From contig JACPDD010000028.1 of NCBI GenBank assembly GCA_016184205.1, positions 1 through 14,695 on the forward strand: a DNA stretch of 14,695 bases, given 5' to 3'. The notes beneath the pieces were generated by a model. That model searched no databases, was not told the origin of the DNA, and saw nothing but the letters and a program-made list of their open reading frames with translations. The DNA is from Candidatus Levyibacteriota bacterium. GTDB lineage: Bacteria > Patescibacteriota > Microgenomatia > Levybacterales > UBA12049. The position numbers and the translations under genes were made by a program. Shown one piece after another: positions 7,253 to 13,595 of this stretch (position 1 is its first letter; every line of letters starts with the position of its first letter).

Positions 7253-8302
7253 ATGCCCCAACTTGATACAGACGACCTTAAGAAGGAACTTAGAAAAGAG
7301 GGACTCAGATATATCTCAGACACAAAACCGGGTTTTATGCGTCAAAAAATAAAGCCTGAGTTCTATTATTATGATACTGAAGGCAAAAGAATCAGGGATA
7401 AAGATGTAATAGGGAGAATCGAGACGCTGGCTATTCCGCCTGCATGGAAAAATGTTTGGATTTGCCCTTCTGAAAACGGTTATTTACAGGCAACTGGTCT
7501 TGATGACCGCGGAAGAAAACAATATGTTTATCATCCAGACTGGACTAAGGCAACACAGGAAAACAAATTTGAAAGACTGGTGGACTTTGGCCTCGCACTT
7601 CCTATTGTACGAGGCAAGATTGATTACGAGTTACACCAAAAGGATTTGGATAAAGAGAGAATTTTGGCAACGGTTGTTTGGCTTTTGGAGAAAACATTTA
7701 TAAGAATAGGCAATGAGGAGTATGCGAAGGACAACGAGTCCTTTGGACTTACAACACTAAGAAACCGGCACGCAAAAGTAAGAGGAAATGAAGTTGTATT
7801 TAAATTTAGAGGAAAAAGCGGAGTTGAAAATATAATTGAGGTTACAAACCCTACGATTGCCAAGACTATTAGAAAATGCATAGAGCTTCCCGGATATGAA
7901 CTTTTCCAGTTTATAGATGATAGCGGAAACCGCCACGTTATAGATTCGGCAGATGTAAATGAGTTTTTAAAAGAGGTAACAAAAAATGAATTTAGCGCAA
8001 AAGATTTTAGAACTTGGGGCGCAACCAATTTGTCCGCAAGAAACCTCTATCGACTGGGGGAATCGGAAGATGAAAAAAATCTTAAACAAAACATTGTCCA
8101 GACTATAAAGGAGGTTGCTCAACACCTTAACAATACAGTCTCTGTCTGCAGAAATTATTATATTCATCCGCAAGTCATAAAAAGCTACGCCAAAAAAATT
8201 CTAGTCCCACACTTTGCAAAATTTGAGCGGACAAGAAAAAGTATCAAGGGCTTGTCGTGGAACGAAACCGCACTCATTAGCCTCCTTCAGAAATTCAATT
8301 AA
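7253..8302 (+). CDS. DNA topoisomerase IB (poxvirus/bacterial type)
   Basis: Type IB topoisomerases relax supercoils through a 3'-phosphotyrosine intermediate without ATP. The 349-aa length fits the bacterial/poxviral family. Candidate catalytic residues are visible in order: Arg170 in TTLRNRHAKVRG, Lys188 in FRGKSG, Arg253 in DFRTWGATN, Asn294 (bacterial enzymes have Asn where vaccinia has His) and Tyr303 in VCRNYYIHPQVI. The N-terminal part carries RIETLAIPPAWKNVWICP, the typical N-domain segment. The ATG at 7253 is chosen because the open frame starts there and the divergent murF promoter lies just upstream. No convincing promoter or SD of its own is visible. It is plus-strand, divergent from murF, and has no obvious functional link to the wall genes. 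Confidence 0.95.
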   Translation: MPQLDTDDLKKELRKEGLRYISDTKPGFMRQKIKPEFYYYDTEGKRIRDKDVIGRIETLAIPPAWKNVWICPSENGYLQATGLDDRGRKQYVYHPDWTKATQENKFERLVDFGLALPIVRGKIDYELHQKDLDKERILATVVWLLEKTFIRIGNEEYAKDNESFGLTTLRNRHAKVRGNEVVFKFRGKSGVENIIEVTNPTIAKTIRKCIELPGYELFQFIDDSGNRHVIDSADVNEFLKEVTKNEFSAKDFRTWGATNLSARNLYRLGESEDEKNLKQNIVQTIKEVAQHLNNTVSVCRNYYIHPQVIKSYAKKILVPHFAKFERTRKSIKGLSWNETALISLLQKFN

Positions 8303-8314
8303 CTTCTTTAAATT

Positions 8315-8344
8315 TTGCCAACACATATGGCATCGTGATAACAT
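8315..8344 (+). promoter_or_regulatory. Possible promoter of the plus-strand membrane protein
   Basis: TTGCCA (8315-8320), an 18-nt spacer, then TAACAT (8339-8344), a 4/6 match to TATAAT, with 5 nt before the ATG at 8350. The geometry copies the murF promoter, but both boxes are imperfect and the region is AT-rich. Confidence 0.4.
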
Positions 8345-8349
8345 ATTTT

Positions 8350-9024
8350 ATGGTGAGCGAAGCGTATATTCTTGTTTCTTTGGTTCGTATTGTGGCTTCA
8401 CTAGCAATTTTAAAGTGGCCGCTTTTTGGGGTTTTGGCTTCAATTTACATTGATGTTAACGATTTTGACCTTTTGAATCTCCAAAATCAGACACAATGGG
8501 AAGCGTATCAGGTCTGGGATAAGGTTTTTGACACTTGGTATCTTTTGCTTGCTGCTTTTGTTTCCTTGCGGTGGAAGGATAAGTTGGCCAAAAAAATCAG
8601 CATATCTTCTTTTTTCTATAGGCTTCTTGGTGTTTTGGTTTCTCCGCTTATGGGCACAAGAAGCATCTTAATTTTTTTCCCGAATTTTTTTGAGAATTTT
8701 TTTCTTTTTTACATGATTTTTACAAAATTTAGCAAAGGCAAAATACTTTTAAGTTCTAGGTTTGATGCCGTGGTAATTCTTACTGCCATATTGATTCCTT
8801 CCTTAGCACGGGAATATTTTATTCACGTAATAAGGACGCCTCCGTGGGAAGCTTATAACATTACAAAGGTTTTGGGTGTACCAAGACTGTGGTCAGGCAT
8901 TGATATTTCTTACTGGGTGTGGATTTTGATTTTACTATTTTTGCCCGTATCAGCGCTAATTTGGAAAATTGTCAGAGTTAAAAAAGAACAATCTAAATAT
9001 AGCACAAAAAATAATCTAGAATGA
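8350..9024 (+). CDS. Uncharacterised multi-pass membrane protein
   Basis: I do not recognise a named family. From the ATG at 8350 the protein is 224 aa with about five or six hydrophobic stretches: near the N-terminus (AYILVSLVRIVASLAIL), around WYLLLAAFVSL, the Phe-rich block with GVLVSPLMG and FFENFFLFYMIF, VVILTAILIPSLA, and YWVWILILLFLPVSALIW. The loop after the first segment holds IDVNDFD and a WEAYQVWDKVFDTWY segment; a second WEAY occurs in PPWEAYNI. The C-terminus is basic and cytoplasmic-like (RVKKEQSKYSTKN). A GTG at 8335 would add five residues; the ATG is preferred because of the -10-like element 5 nt upstream. It follows the topoisomerase gene after 47 bp on the same strand and is convergent with tspO. 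Confidence 0.8.
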   Translation: MVSEAYILVSLVRIVASLAILKWPLFGVLASIYIDVNDFDLLNLQNQTQWEAYQVWDKVFDTWYLLLAAFVSLRWKDKLAKKISISSFFYRLLGVLVSPLMGTRSILIFFPNFFENFFLFYMIFTKFSKGKILLSSRFDAVVILTAILIPSLAREYFIHVIRTPPWEAYNITKVLGVPRLWSGIDISYWVWILILLFLPVSALIWKIVRVKKEQSKYSTKNNLE

Positions 9025-9050
9025 ATTCGCACTCATAAAACTCCTGCAAT

Positions 9051-9518
9051 CTAATTGAGCAGTGCGATGAAAAGATTGAGTAGTGTTGCAAAGCTCACCC
9101 AGAAAAGATAAGGATATAAAAGATATGCTGCGATTTTGGAAACAGTAAGGCTTGCGCGGATTGTAAGGAAAATATAAACCCAAAGAAAAATGATTTCAAT
9201 AAATGCGACTTTTGGACTGTGCATGCCAAAAAATATCAAAGACCAGAAAAAATTAAGCGCAAGCTGAATTAAAAATAACCTTATCGCCTTCTCTTTGCCT
9301 TTTTTCTTGGACGTCCACAAAAGATACAGCGAAACTCCCATGAGAATATAGAGAGCTGTCCAAACAGGAGCAAAAAGAAAATTTGGTGGAGAAAAAGAAG
9401 GCTTATGTAAAGTCGAGTACCAGGTGCCAATTGCAGGAGCAGTAAAAATAGAACCAATAGCGCCAACACCAAGACAAAGAACAATAGAAGCAACAAGCTT
9501 AGGCAGATTTATCTTCAC
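9051..9518 (-). CDS. TspO/MBR family membrane protein
   Basis: TspO/MBR proteins are five-helix membrane proteins that bind tetrapyrroles and sterols; their physiological role in bacteria is unsettled. From GTG at 9518 the protein is 155 aa, the usual size. Family motifs are clear: WYSTLHKPSFSPPNFLFAPV (the W-x-x-L-x-K-P-x-x-x-P-P signature), VWTALYILMGVSLYLLW, LNFFWSLIFFG with the conserved N-x-x-W-S-x-x-F-F-G, and a Tyr/Trp-rich last helix. The frame opens at TTG 9536, but the GTG start is favoured by an extended -10 element exactly 6 nt upstream; the TTG lies upstream of that -10. It is a single gene, downstream of doc on the same strand and convergent with the plus-strand membrane gene. 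No tetrapyrrole gene is nearby. Confidence 0.93.
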   Translation of the reverse strand: MKINLPKLVASIVLCLGVGAIGSIFTAPAIGTWYSTLHKPSFSPPNFLFAPVWTALYILMGVSLYLLWTSKKKGKEKAIRLFLIQLALNFFWSLIFFGMHSPKVAFIEIIFLWVYIFLTIRASLTVSKIAAYLLYPYLFWVSFATLLNLFIALLN

Positions 9519-9524
9519 AATAAA

Positions 9525-9533
9525 ACTATAGCA
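9525..9533 (-). promoter_or_regulatory. Extended -10 promoter of tspO (leaderless type)
   Basis: TGCTATAGT on the minus strand is a TGN extended -10 with a 5/6 hexamer, followed by 6 nt (TTTATT) and the GTG start. No -35 hexamer is seen; that position is occupied by a C8 tract. Confidence 0.6.
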
Positions 9534-9549
9534 CAAAATCTATTCTGTT

Positions 9550-9557
9550 GGGGGGGG
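9550..9557. repeat. G8/C8 homopolymer tract upstream of tspO
   Basis: Eight consecutive G on the plus strand (C8 in tspO direction) in an otherwise AT-rich gap. It lies 16 bp upstream of the TGCTATAGT element, covering the -35 region. It could be a slippage site or a sequencing error hot spot. Confidence 0.6.
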
Positions 9558-9569
9558 TGCAGCGTTATT

Positions 9570-9604
9570 AGTATTAAGTATAAAGTAGAAAGTATAAAGT
9601 ATGG
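9570..9604. repeat. Degenerate heptamer array 3' of doc
   Basis: Five in-phase 7-bp units on the plus strand: AGTATTA, AGTATAA, AGTAGAA, AGTATAA, AGTATGG. The array ends 3 bp from the stop codon of the Doc toxin gene. With the G8 tract it fills most of the tspO-doc gap. Confidence 0.8.
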
Positions 9605-9607
9605 AAT

Positions 9608-10069
9608 CTACTTCTTTGGGAAAGGCACCTGATACTTTTTAAGTATTTCAATGGTCTCCCCAAGAACCTCGTCTCTTATGGAAGGGCTCGAACCTGAGAC
9701 TACGTAGGCAAGTCTATACAGCTTGACCGGATTCATTTCAATCCATTTGTTGTTTAAGGTTAAGAAGATTAACAATGACATGACTGCAATTCTTTTATTA
9801 CCATTTTTAAAAGGGTGGTTTTTAATTAAGGAGTAAAATAGTACTGCTGCCTGTTCTTCAAGAGTTGGATATAGGAGTTTTCCGTCAAAAGTCTGCCGAG
9901 GAGAAGCAAGTGCTGATTCCAAAAGTGAATTTTCCCTTGTCGTATAATCCGGAATAGGCTCGCTAAAAGACATTAGCTCCCTTGCGGTATTGAAACAAAT
10001 ATACTCGAAGTCTTCTATGTTTATCCAATTACTCTCACGTGGTGGCGAGCTTTTTGAAGGTTTCTTCAT
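9608..10069 (-). CDS. doc: Doc/Fic-family toxin (death-on-curing type)
   Basis: Doc proteins are Fic-fold toxins; P1 Doc phosphorylates EF-Tu and stops translation. From ATG 10069 the protein is 153 aa. It has the ENSLLESALASPRQTFDG segment and PTLEEQAAVLFYSLIKN typical of Doc, then the active-site loop HPFKNGNKRIAVM (His85 to Arg93). The loop is a hybrid: HPFxxGN as in AMP-transferring Fic proteins, but NKR as in Doc (HxFxxANKR), where Lys replaces the Gly of GNGR. This and the overall pattern favour Doc. The open frame continues to a GTG at 10084; the ATG is preferred, giving a 35-bp overlap with the small upstream ORF, its probable antitoxin. It lies between ftsI and tspO, inside what would otherwise be a division/wall cluster. 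Target and activity are not shown by the sequence. Confidence 0.88.
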   Translation of the reverse strand: MKKPSKSSPPRESNWINIEDFEYICFNTARELMSFSEPIPDYTTRENSLLESALASPRQTFDGKLLYPTLEEQAAVLFYSLIKNHPFKNGNKRIAVMSLLIFLTLNNKWIEMNPVKLYRLAYVVSGSSPSIRDEVLGETIEILKKYQVPFPKK

Positions 10070-10169
10070 ACTCGGATAAACCACGCTTCACGGCTTTTTT
10101 AATTATCTTTGCCTTTTTTGGGTTTTTTGCTTTATATTTTTTTTCTGAGAAGGGTAGGGAGAATTTCAT
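10035..10169 (-). CDS. Putative small antitoxin of the Doc toxin (44 aa)
   Basis: A short ORF starts at ATG 10169 and ends TGA at 10035, overlapping the toxin start by 35 bp in another frame. The product is very basic in its first two thirds (KNPKKAKIIKKAVKRG) and ends EYEETFKKLATT, a probable amphipathic helix. The gene is supported by its own extended -10 promoter 6 nt before the ATG, by its position directly ahead of and overlapping doc, and by uninterrupted coding to a stop inside the toxin gene. It is far shorter than Phd (about 73 aa) and shows no recognisable DNA-binding domain. By analogy with Phd, the C-terminal helix would bind and neutralise Doc; this is inference. A loose S-x-x-x-E (SEYEE) resembles the Fic inhibitory motif but lacks the following Gly/Asn. 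Confidence 0.7.
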   Translation of the reverse strand: MKFSLPFSEKKYKAKNPKKAKIIKKAVKRGLSEYEETFKKLATT

Positions 10170-10175
10170 GGTTTT

Positions 10176-10184
10176 ATTATATCA
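10176..10184 (-). promoter_or_regulatory. Extended -10 promoter of the antitoxin-doc operon (leaderless type)
   Basis: TGATATAAT (TGN plus perfect TATAAT) lies in the 17-bp gap after the ftsI stop, with 6 nt (AAAACC) to the antitoxin ATG. It would let the toxin-antitoxin pair be transcribed separately from the mra/ftsI transcript. Confidence 0.7.
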
Positions 10185-10186
10185 CA

Positions 10187-11866
10187 TTACTCAGTAGGAG
10201 GGATACCATAGTACGTTAGGATGTCGCGGGCTATAGAGAAAAAAACTGGGGCGGCAGTATCAGCTCCGTATATGGAAGTCGTTGGCCTGTCTATGATAAC
10301 TAGCATTGCAAATTTGGGGTCATCTGCGGGCGCAAAGCCAACAAAAGATGCTATTGTCTGGTTTGGATCATAGTGCCCTGCAACAGGAATTGACGCTGTG
10401 CCAGTTTTGCCTGCAATTCTGTATCCTTTTAATCTTGCCCACTGCGCTTCTCCTTTGTTAACAGCATTTACCATAATTTCAGTCATAACTTTTGCAGTCT
10501 TTTCCGAAATTGCCCTTGTAACTTCTTTTTTGGGAATTTTTATTTTATCCCCCTCCGCAGTATGAACCTGCGCCACTACATGCGGCTCCATTCTAACTCC
10601 TCCATTTGCAATTGAGGAAACAGCCGAAAGAAGCTGTATAGGCGTTATTGAAATACCCTGGCCAAAGCTTGTGGTTGCCAAATCTACTTCATACCAACTA
10701 TCTTTATCTTTAACTTCCGGCACTGTTTCTCCCTGAAGATCTATTCCCGTAGCTTCTCCAATACCAAATTTCTTAAGGTGGGACAGCATTCGGTCAAGTC
10801 CTAATTTCTTGCCTACAAATACCATTCCAGTATTATCGCTGTGTACTATGGTATCAATCATATTTATATTCGGGTGGTACTTATCATTCCAGGTTTTTAG
10901 TGTATATCCTCCAATTAAAACTGGACCGGCGCAAATATTGCACTTGGTCTCAATGGTAACCAAGCCGTCGTCTATTGCCGACGACATAATAAGAGGCTTA
11001 AAGGTAGAACCGGGCTCGTAAGTGTTTGTTATAAACGGGTTTTTATAAACTTTTTCCGAGTAATCTTGAAATTTCGCTGGGTCAAAAGACGGAATTGCAG
11101 CCATGGCAAGAATCTCTCCTGTCTTAGGATTCATAGCTTCAACCATTCCACCGCTTGCGCCATAACTTTCTACAGCTTTTTTAAGCTTATCCTCGGCCGC
11201 GTATTGAATAGCTCTGTCAATTGATAAAACAATGCTATCCCCGTCAATTGTTTTCCCAGCGCCCTCAAGCTTGGCAAGAATAGGACGTCCCAAAGCGTCC
11301 TGAATAACGCTGGCAAGCCCTTCCTTGCCCCCTAGAAGCCTCTCATAGTATCCTTCAAGTCCAAAGTACCCAACATTGTCCCCCGCGTCATTTTTACCTA
11401 CAAAACCCAGCAAATGGGCTGCAGTTGAAGCCTCCGGATAAAACCGCGAATAAGATTGCTCAAATCCGACTCCGGGGAGATTTAATTTCTCAACTTCCTC
11501 TTTTGTCTTTTCATCTACATTTGCAGAAAGCGCCACCCAAAAGCGGTCAAGAGAAAGAATCGCTGATATAGAAGCCTCTTCTGTTTTTAAAATTGGCGCA
11601 AGAGTTAGGGAAATTGTTTTTTTGTCTTTAACTATCTTTGGGTTTGCAAAAACAGTATATGAAAGTCTGTTCGCAACAATAGGGAAGCCGTCAGAAGTAT
11701 AAATTTGTCCCCTTGCAGGCTGAAGCTTTACTACCTTTCCATACTGAACTTCCCCAAAGTGAGAAAGCTCAGTCGCTTTTACAACTTGCCAGTAGAAAAG
11801 GCGGGCGATTACAATTGAGAAGGAAAAAATCAGGAAAACAAAGACAAATTTATATCTCCAGGTCAT
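10187..11866 (-). CDS. ftsI: Class B penicillin-binding protein, septal transpeptidase (FtsI/PBP3-like)
   Basis: FtsI crosslinks peptidoglycan at the division septum. The 559-aa protein has a short cytoplasmic N-terminus and a single TM helix (about 6-25), the PBP dimerisation domain with QPARGQIYTSDG (49-60), and a transpeptidase domain with all three active-site motifs: STFK (287-290, nucleophile Ser287), SDN (343-345) and KTG (487-489) in AGKTGTAS. TSFGQGISITPIQL (399-412) is the usual conserved stretch. There is no PASTA domain. The start overlaps the ftsL-like stop as ATGA. Placement after mraZ-rsmH-ftsL is the standard dcw position, favouring FtsI over the elongation PBP2. The next dcw genes (mraY, murD, ftsW) do not follow; a toxin-antitoxin unit does. 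Confidence 0.95.
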   Translation of the reverse strand: MTWRYKFVFVFLIFSFSIVIARLFYWQVVKATELSHFGEVQYGKVVKLQPARGQIYTSDGFPIVANRLSYTVFANPKIVKDKKTISLTLAPILKTEEASISAILSLDRFWVALSANVDEKTKEEVEKLNLPGVGFEQSYSRFYPEASTAAHLLGFVGKNDAGDNVGYFGLEGYYERLLGGKEGLASVIQDALGRPILAKLEGAGKTIDGDSIVLSIDRAIQYAAEDKLKKAVESYGASGGMVEAMNPKTGEILAMAAIPSFDPAKFQDYSEKVYKNPFITNTYEPGSTFKPLIMSSAIDDGLVTIETKCNICAGPVLIGGYTLKTWNDKYHPNINMIDTIVHSDNTGMVFVGKKLGLDRMLSHLKKFGIGEATGIDLQGETVPEVKDKDSWYEVDLATTSFGQGISITPIQLLSAVSSIANGGVRMEPHVVAQVHTAEGDKIKIPKKEVTRAISEKTAKVMTEIMVNAVNKGEAQWARLKGYRIAGKTGTASIPVAGHYDPNQTIASFVGFAPADDPKFAMLVIIDRPTTSIYGADTAAPVFFSIARDILTYYGIPPTE

Positions 11867-12147
11867 TGTCTTATGGCAACGGGAACTCCGAATTTTATAA
11901 CAAGATTTGCCTTAGCAGGCATAAATCCTAACTTCGCAGCTTTTGAGGCAATTTGGGTGAAGGAAGAAACAGTTAAAAGTTTTTCCTGCAAAATCAAGTT
12001 TTCTTTTCTAAGCGCTGCAACCTGATCTTCTATGTTTTTAACCTCCAGTCCCGAGGTTGAGATTCTATTTGCCACGCTGATTCTTGCAATTGACAAAAGA
12101 ATTACTAAAGAAATTAGCGTTGTTAGGATTAGGGCAGGCTTACTCAT
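11863..12147 (-). CDS. ftsL: FtsL-like division protein (94 aa)
   Basis: A small bitopic protein: TM helix at about 4-24 (ALILTTLISLVILLSIARI), then a predicted coiled coil (about 35-60, IEDQVAALRKENLILQEKL), then TQIASKAAKLGFMPAK, which resembles the AxxLGMxxP tail of FtsL. FtsL and its partner DivIC/FtsB form a complex with FtsQ that activates FtsWI at the septum. The family is too divergent for confident assignment by sequence alone; topology plus position between rsmH and ftsI carries the call. Its ATG lies 47 bp after rsmH, in the heptamer array, and its TGA overlaps the ftsI ATG. Confidence 0.8.
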   Translation of the reverse strand: MSKPALILTTLISLVILLSIARISVANRISTSGLEVKNIEDQVAALRKENLILQEKLLTVSSFTQIASKAAKLGFMPAKANLVIKFGVPVAIRQ

Positions 12148-12151
12148 ATTT

Positions 12152-12200
12152 AATAACTAATAAATAAAATCTAATATCTTCATCCTAAATTCCATTAATT
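12152..12200. repeat. Degenerate heptamer array 3' of rsmH
   Basis: Seven in-phase 7-bp units on the plus strand: AATAACT, AATAAAT, AAAATCT, AATATCT, TCATCCT, AAATTCC, ATTAATT. Similarity to an AATAtCT-like word fades toward the rsmH end. It fills the only sizeable gap inside the mraZ-ftsI cluster and reaches the rsmH stop codon. Confidence 0.55.
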
Positions 12201-13097
12201 CTTTTCGAAAATTCTCAATTTTGCGCTCGCGCTTCTTCTGTTGATATCTATTTCTGCTTGTGAAGGAAGTATAGGATGCTTGGTTAAAACCGTTCCAAGG
12301 CCTTTTTTTGCAAATTCAATAAATTTCCATTTAACAATTCTGTCTTCAAGCGAATGAAAACTTACTACAACAATTCTTCCCTTTGGTCCCAATATCTCAA
12401 GGGCCGAAGGAAGAGCCTCTCGTAAGTTATTAAGTTCGTCATTTACAGCTATTCTTAGCGCTTGGAATACTTTTTGGTTAACTTTTGCCCTCATATAAGG
12501 TTTTATTTCTCCCCGTAGCCCAAAGCTTTTTGCGACTATATCTGCCAACTGCAAAGTTGTCACAATAGGCTTTACTCCACGGGCGCTGATAATAGCGTTA
12601 GAAATGGTGCGAGCAGCATGCTCCTCACCCAATTTAGTAAATAGTTCATAAAGTTCTCCTTTATTTAATCCGTTAATAAGGTCTGCTGCCTTTACAGCCA
12701 AATCCTTACTCATTCTCATATCCAGAGGGCCTTCCTGCTGAAAGCTAAACCCCCTGTTAGAATTGTCAATTTGATGGCTTGACACTCCCAAATCGAAAAG
12801 TACTGCGTCTGCTTTGCCCAATCCGTTTTCTTTTGAGATTTGAACAATATCTCTGAAATTTCCTTTGGCAAGGATGATATCTTTGCCGAGTTCGATTTTT
12901 AACTCCTCGGCTTTTTTTCGAACAAAATCCAGCGCCTCCTCATCCCAGTCAATTCCTAAGACTTTTCCGCCCCGCTTTAGAATTTCAAAGGCATGTCCGC
13001 CTCCGCCTAAAGTCGCATCTAAATAAAGTCTCCCAGGCTTTACATCTAACGCATCAACAACTTCTTTTAAAAGTACACTTACGTGAAACTGACTCAT
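12195..13097 (-). CDS. rsmH: 16S rRNA (cytosine-1402-N4)-methyltransferase (RsmH/MraW)
   Basis: RsmH methylates N4 of C1402 in the ribosomal P site using S-adenosylmethionine. At 300 aa it has the usual length. Seen: FHVSVLLKEV (4-13), the SAM loop LDATLGGGGHAFEIL (26-40), GIDWDEEAL (48-56), FDLGVSSHQID (101-111) with RGFSF and PLDMRM (124-129), and the C-terminal ISFHSLEDR-type motif VVVSFHSLEDRIVK. The start overlaps the mraZ stop as ATGA. It is the normal second gene of the dcw cluster. Confidence 0.97.
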   Translation of the reverse strand: MSQFHVSVLLKEVVDALDVKPGRLYLDATLGGGGHAFEILKRGGKVLGIDWDEEALDFVRKKAEELKIELGKDIILAKGNFRDIVQISKENGLGKADAVLFDLGVSSHQIDNSNRGFSFQQEGPLDMRMSKDLAVKAADLINGLNKGELYELFTKLGEEHAARTISNAIISARGVKPIVTTLQLADIVAKSFGLRGEIKPYMRAKVNQKVFQALRIAVNDELNNLREALPSALEILGPKGRIVVVSFHSLEDRIVKWKFIEFAKKGLGTVLTKHPILPSQAEIDINRRSASAKLRIFEKN

Positions 13098-13528
13098 CCG
13101 CTCTCTTTTCCGGACAGTTTATCTGCAACTCCTGAAATTGTATTAATGAGTTCATTGTTGTGCTCTTCCCATTTTTTCTTATCCCAAATTTCAACATATC
13201 TTGATATTCCTAAAAAAACTATTTCGTTTCCAAGGTTTGCATATTTCTTAAGGTGTGCTGGTAAGATAAATCTTCCTTTTTCATCAAGCTCCAGGCCTGC
13301 TGCTGTACCAAGTAAAAACCTTTGTGTCTCACGCGTGGCAAGATCTGTAAGAGGCATGCCTTCTGTGCCCTCAAGAAGACTTCTCCAGCCTTCCTCAGAT
13401 ACCACAATGAGAGATCCTTCAAATCCCTGAGTAATAATGAGATTATCACCAAGCTCATCTCTAAATTTCTTAGGAAAGGCAATTCTATTCTTAGCTCCAA
13501 TTGTTGCGCTGTACTGTCCAATAAGCAT
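13094..13528 (-). CDS. mraZ: Transcriptional regulator MraZ
   Basis: MraZ is a ring-forming DNA-binding protein with two SpoVT-AbrB-like domains that regulates the dcw operon and its own promoter. The 144-aa protein has the first repeat at about 1-45 (GQYSATIGAKNRIAFPKKFR) and the second at about 72-115 (GLELDEKGRFILPAHLKKYA), matching the DxKGRxxxPxxxR/L motif. In the first repeat the usual Asp-Ala-Lys-Gly-Arg is Gly-Ala-Lys-Asn-Arg. The ATG at 13528 gives the canonical M(F/L)xGxY start. Upstream lie a TTGACA promoter and three 10-bp-spaced MraZ boxes, so autoregulation is likely. It is the first gene of the mraZ-rsmH-ftsL-ftsI unit. Confidence 0.96.
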   Translation of the reverse strand: MLIGQYSATIGAKNRIAFPKKFRDELGDNLIITQGFEGSLIVVSEEGWRSLLEGTEGMPLTDLATRETQRFLLGTAAGLELDEKGRFILPAHLKKYANLGNEIVFLGISRYVEIWDKKKWEEHNNELINTISGVADKLSGKESG

Positions 13529-13563
13529 ATTTTTAATTTATTATTCATTCCTATGGCCAAATC

Positions 13564-13590
13564 CCACTTTTTCCCACTTTAGACCACTTT
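13564..13590 (-). promoter_or_regulatory. MraZ operator: three tandem boxes
   Basis: In mraZ direction, AAAGTGG occurs three times at an exact 10-bp spacing (plus-strand CCACTTT at 13564, 13574 and 13584). This fits the AAAGTG(T/G)N3 tandem box reported for Mollicutes MraZ; two boxes also fit the E. coli TGGGN-N5 form. A degenerate fourth unit (AAAATAGACT) lies next upstream. The boxes start about at the predicted transcription start, so bound MraZ should block initiation or early elongation. Confidence 0.85.
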
Positions 13591-13595
13591 AGTCT

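Noticed and set aside
7624..8028. 134-aa minus-strand frame inside the topoisomerase gene
   Set aside because: Antisense shadow of a well-supported coding region, with a Ser/Phe-rich composition typical of reversed frames.
9025..9050. Bidirectional terminator between the convergent membrane protein and tspO genes
   Set aside because: The 26-bp gap contains no inverted repeat or flanking T tracts.
8998..9538. 12-bp word TATAGCACAAAA present at 8998-9009 and 9527-9538
   Set aside because: One copy is in the 3' end of a coding region and the other overlaps the tspO -10. There is no target duplication or element between them, so chance in AT-rich DNA is likely.
13549..13556. AGGAATG upstream of mraZ as a Shine-Dalgarno or alternative start
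   Set aside because: The AGGAA is over 20 nt from the mraZ ATG, and the ATG there opens the wrong frame.
13219..13560. 113-aa minus-strand frame overlapping mraZ (starts MAIGMNNKL)
   Set aside because: It lies in another frame over mraZ, whose two AbrB-like domains and operator are clear; the alternative protein has no family features.
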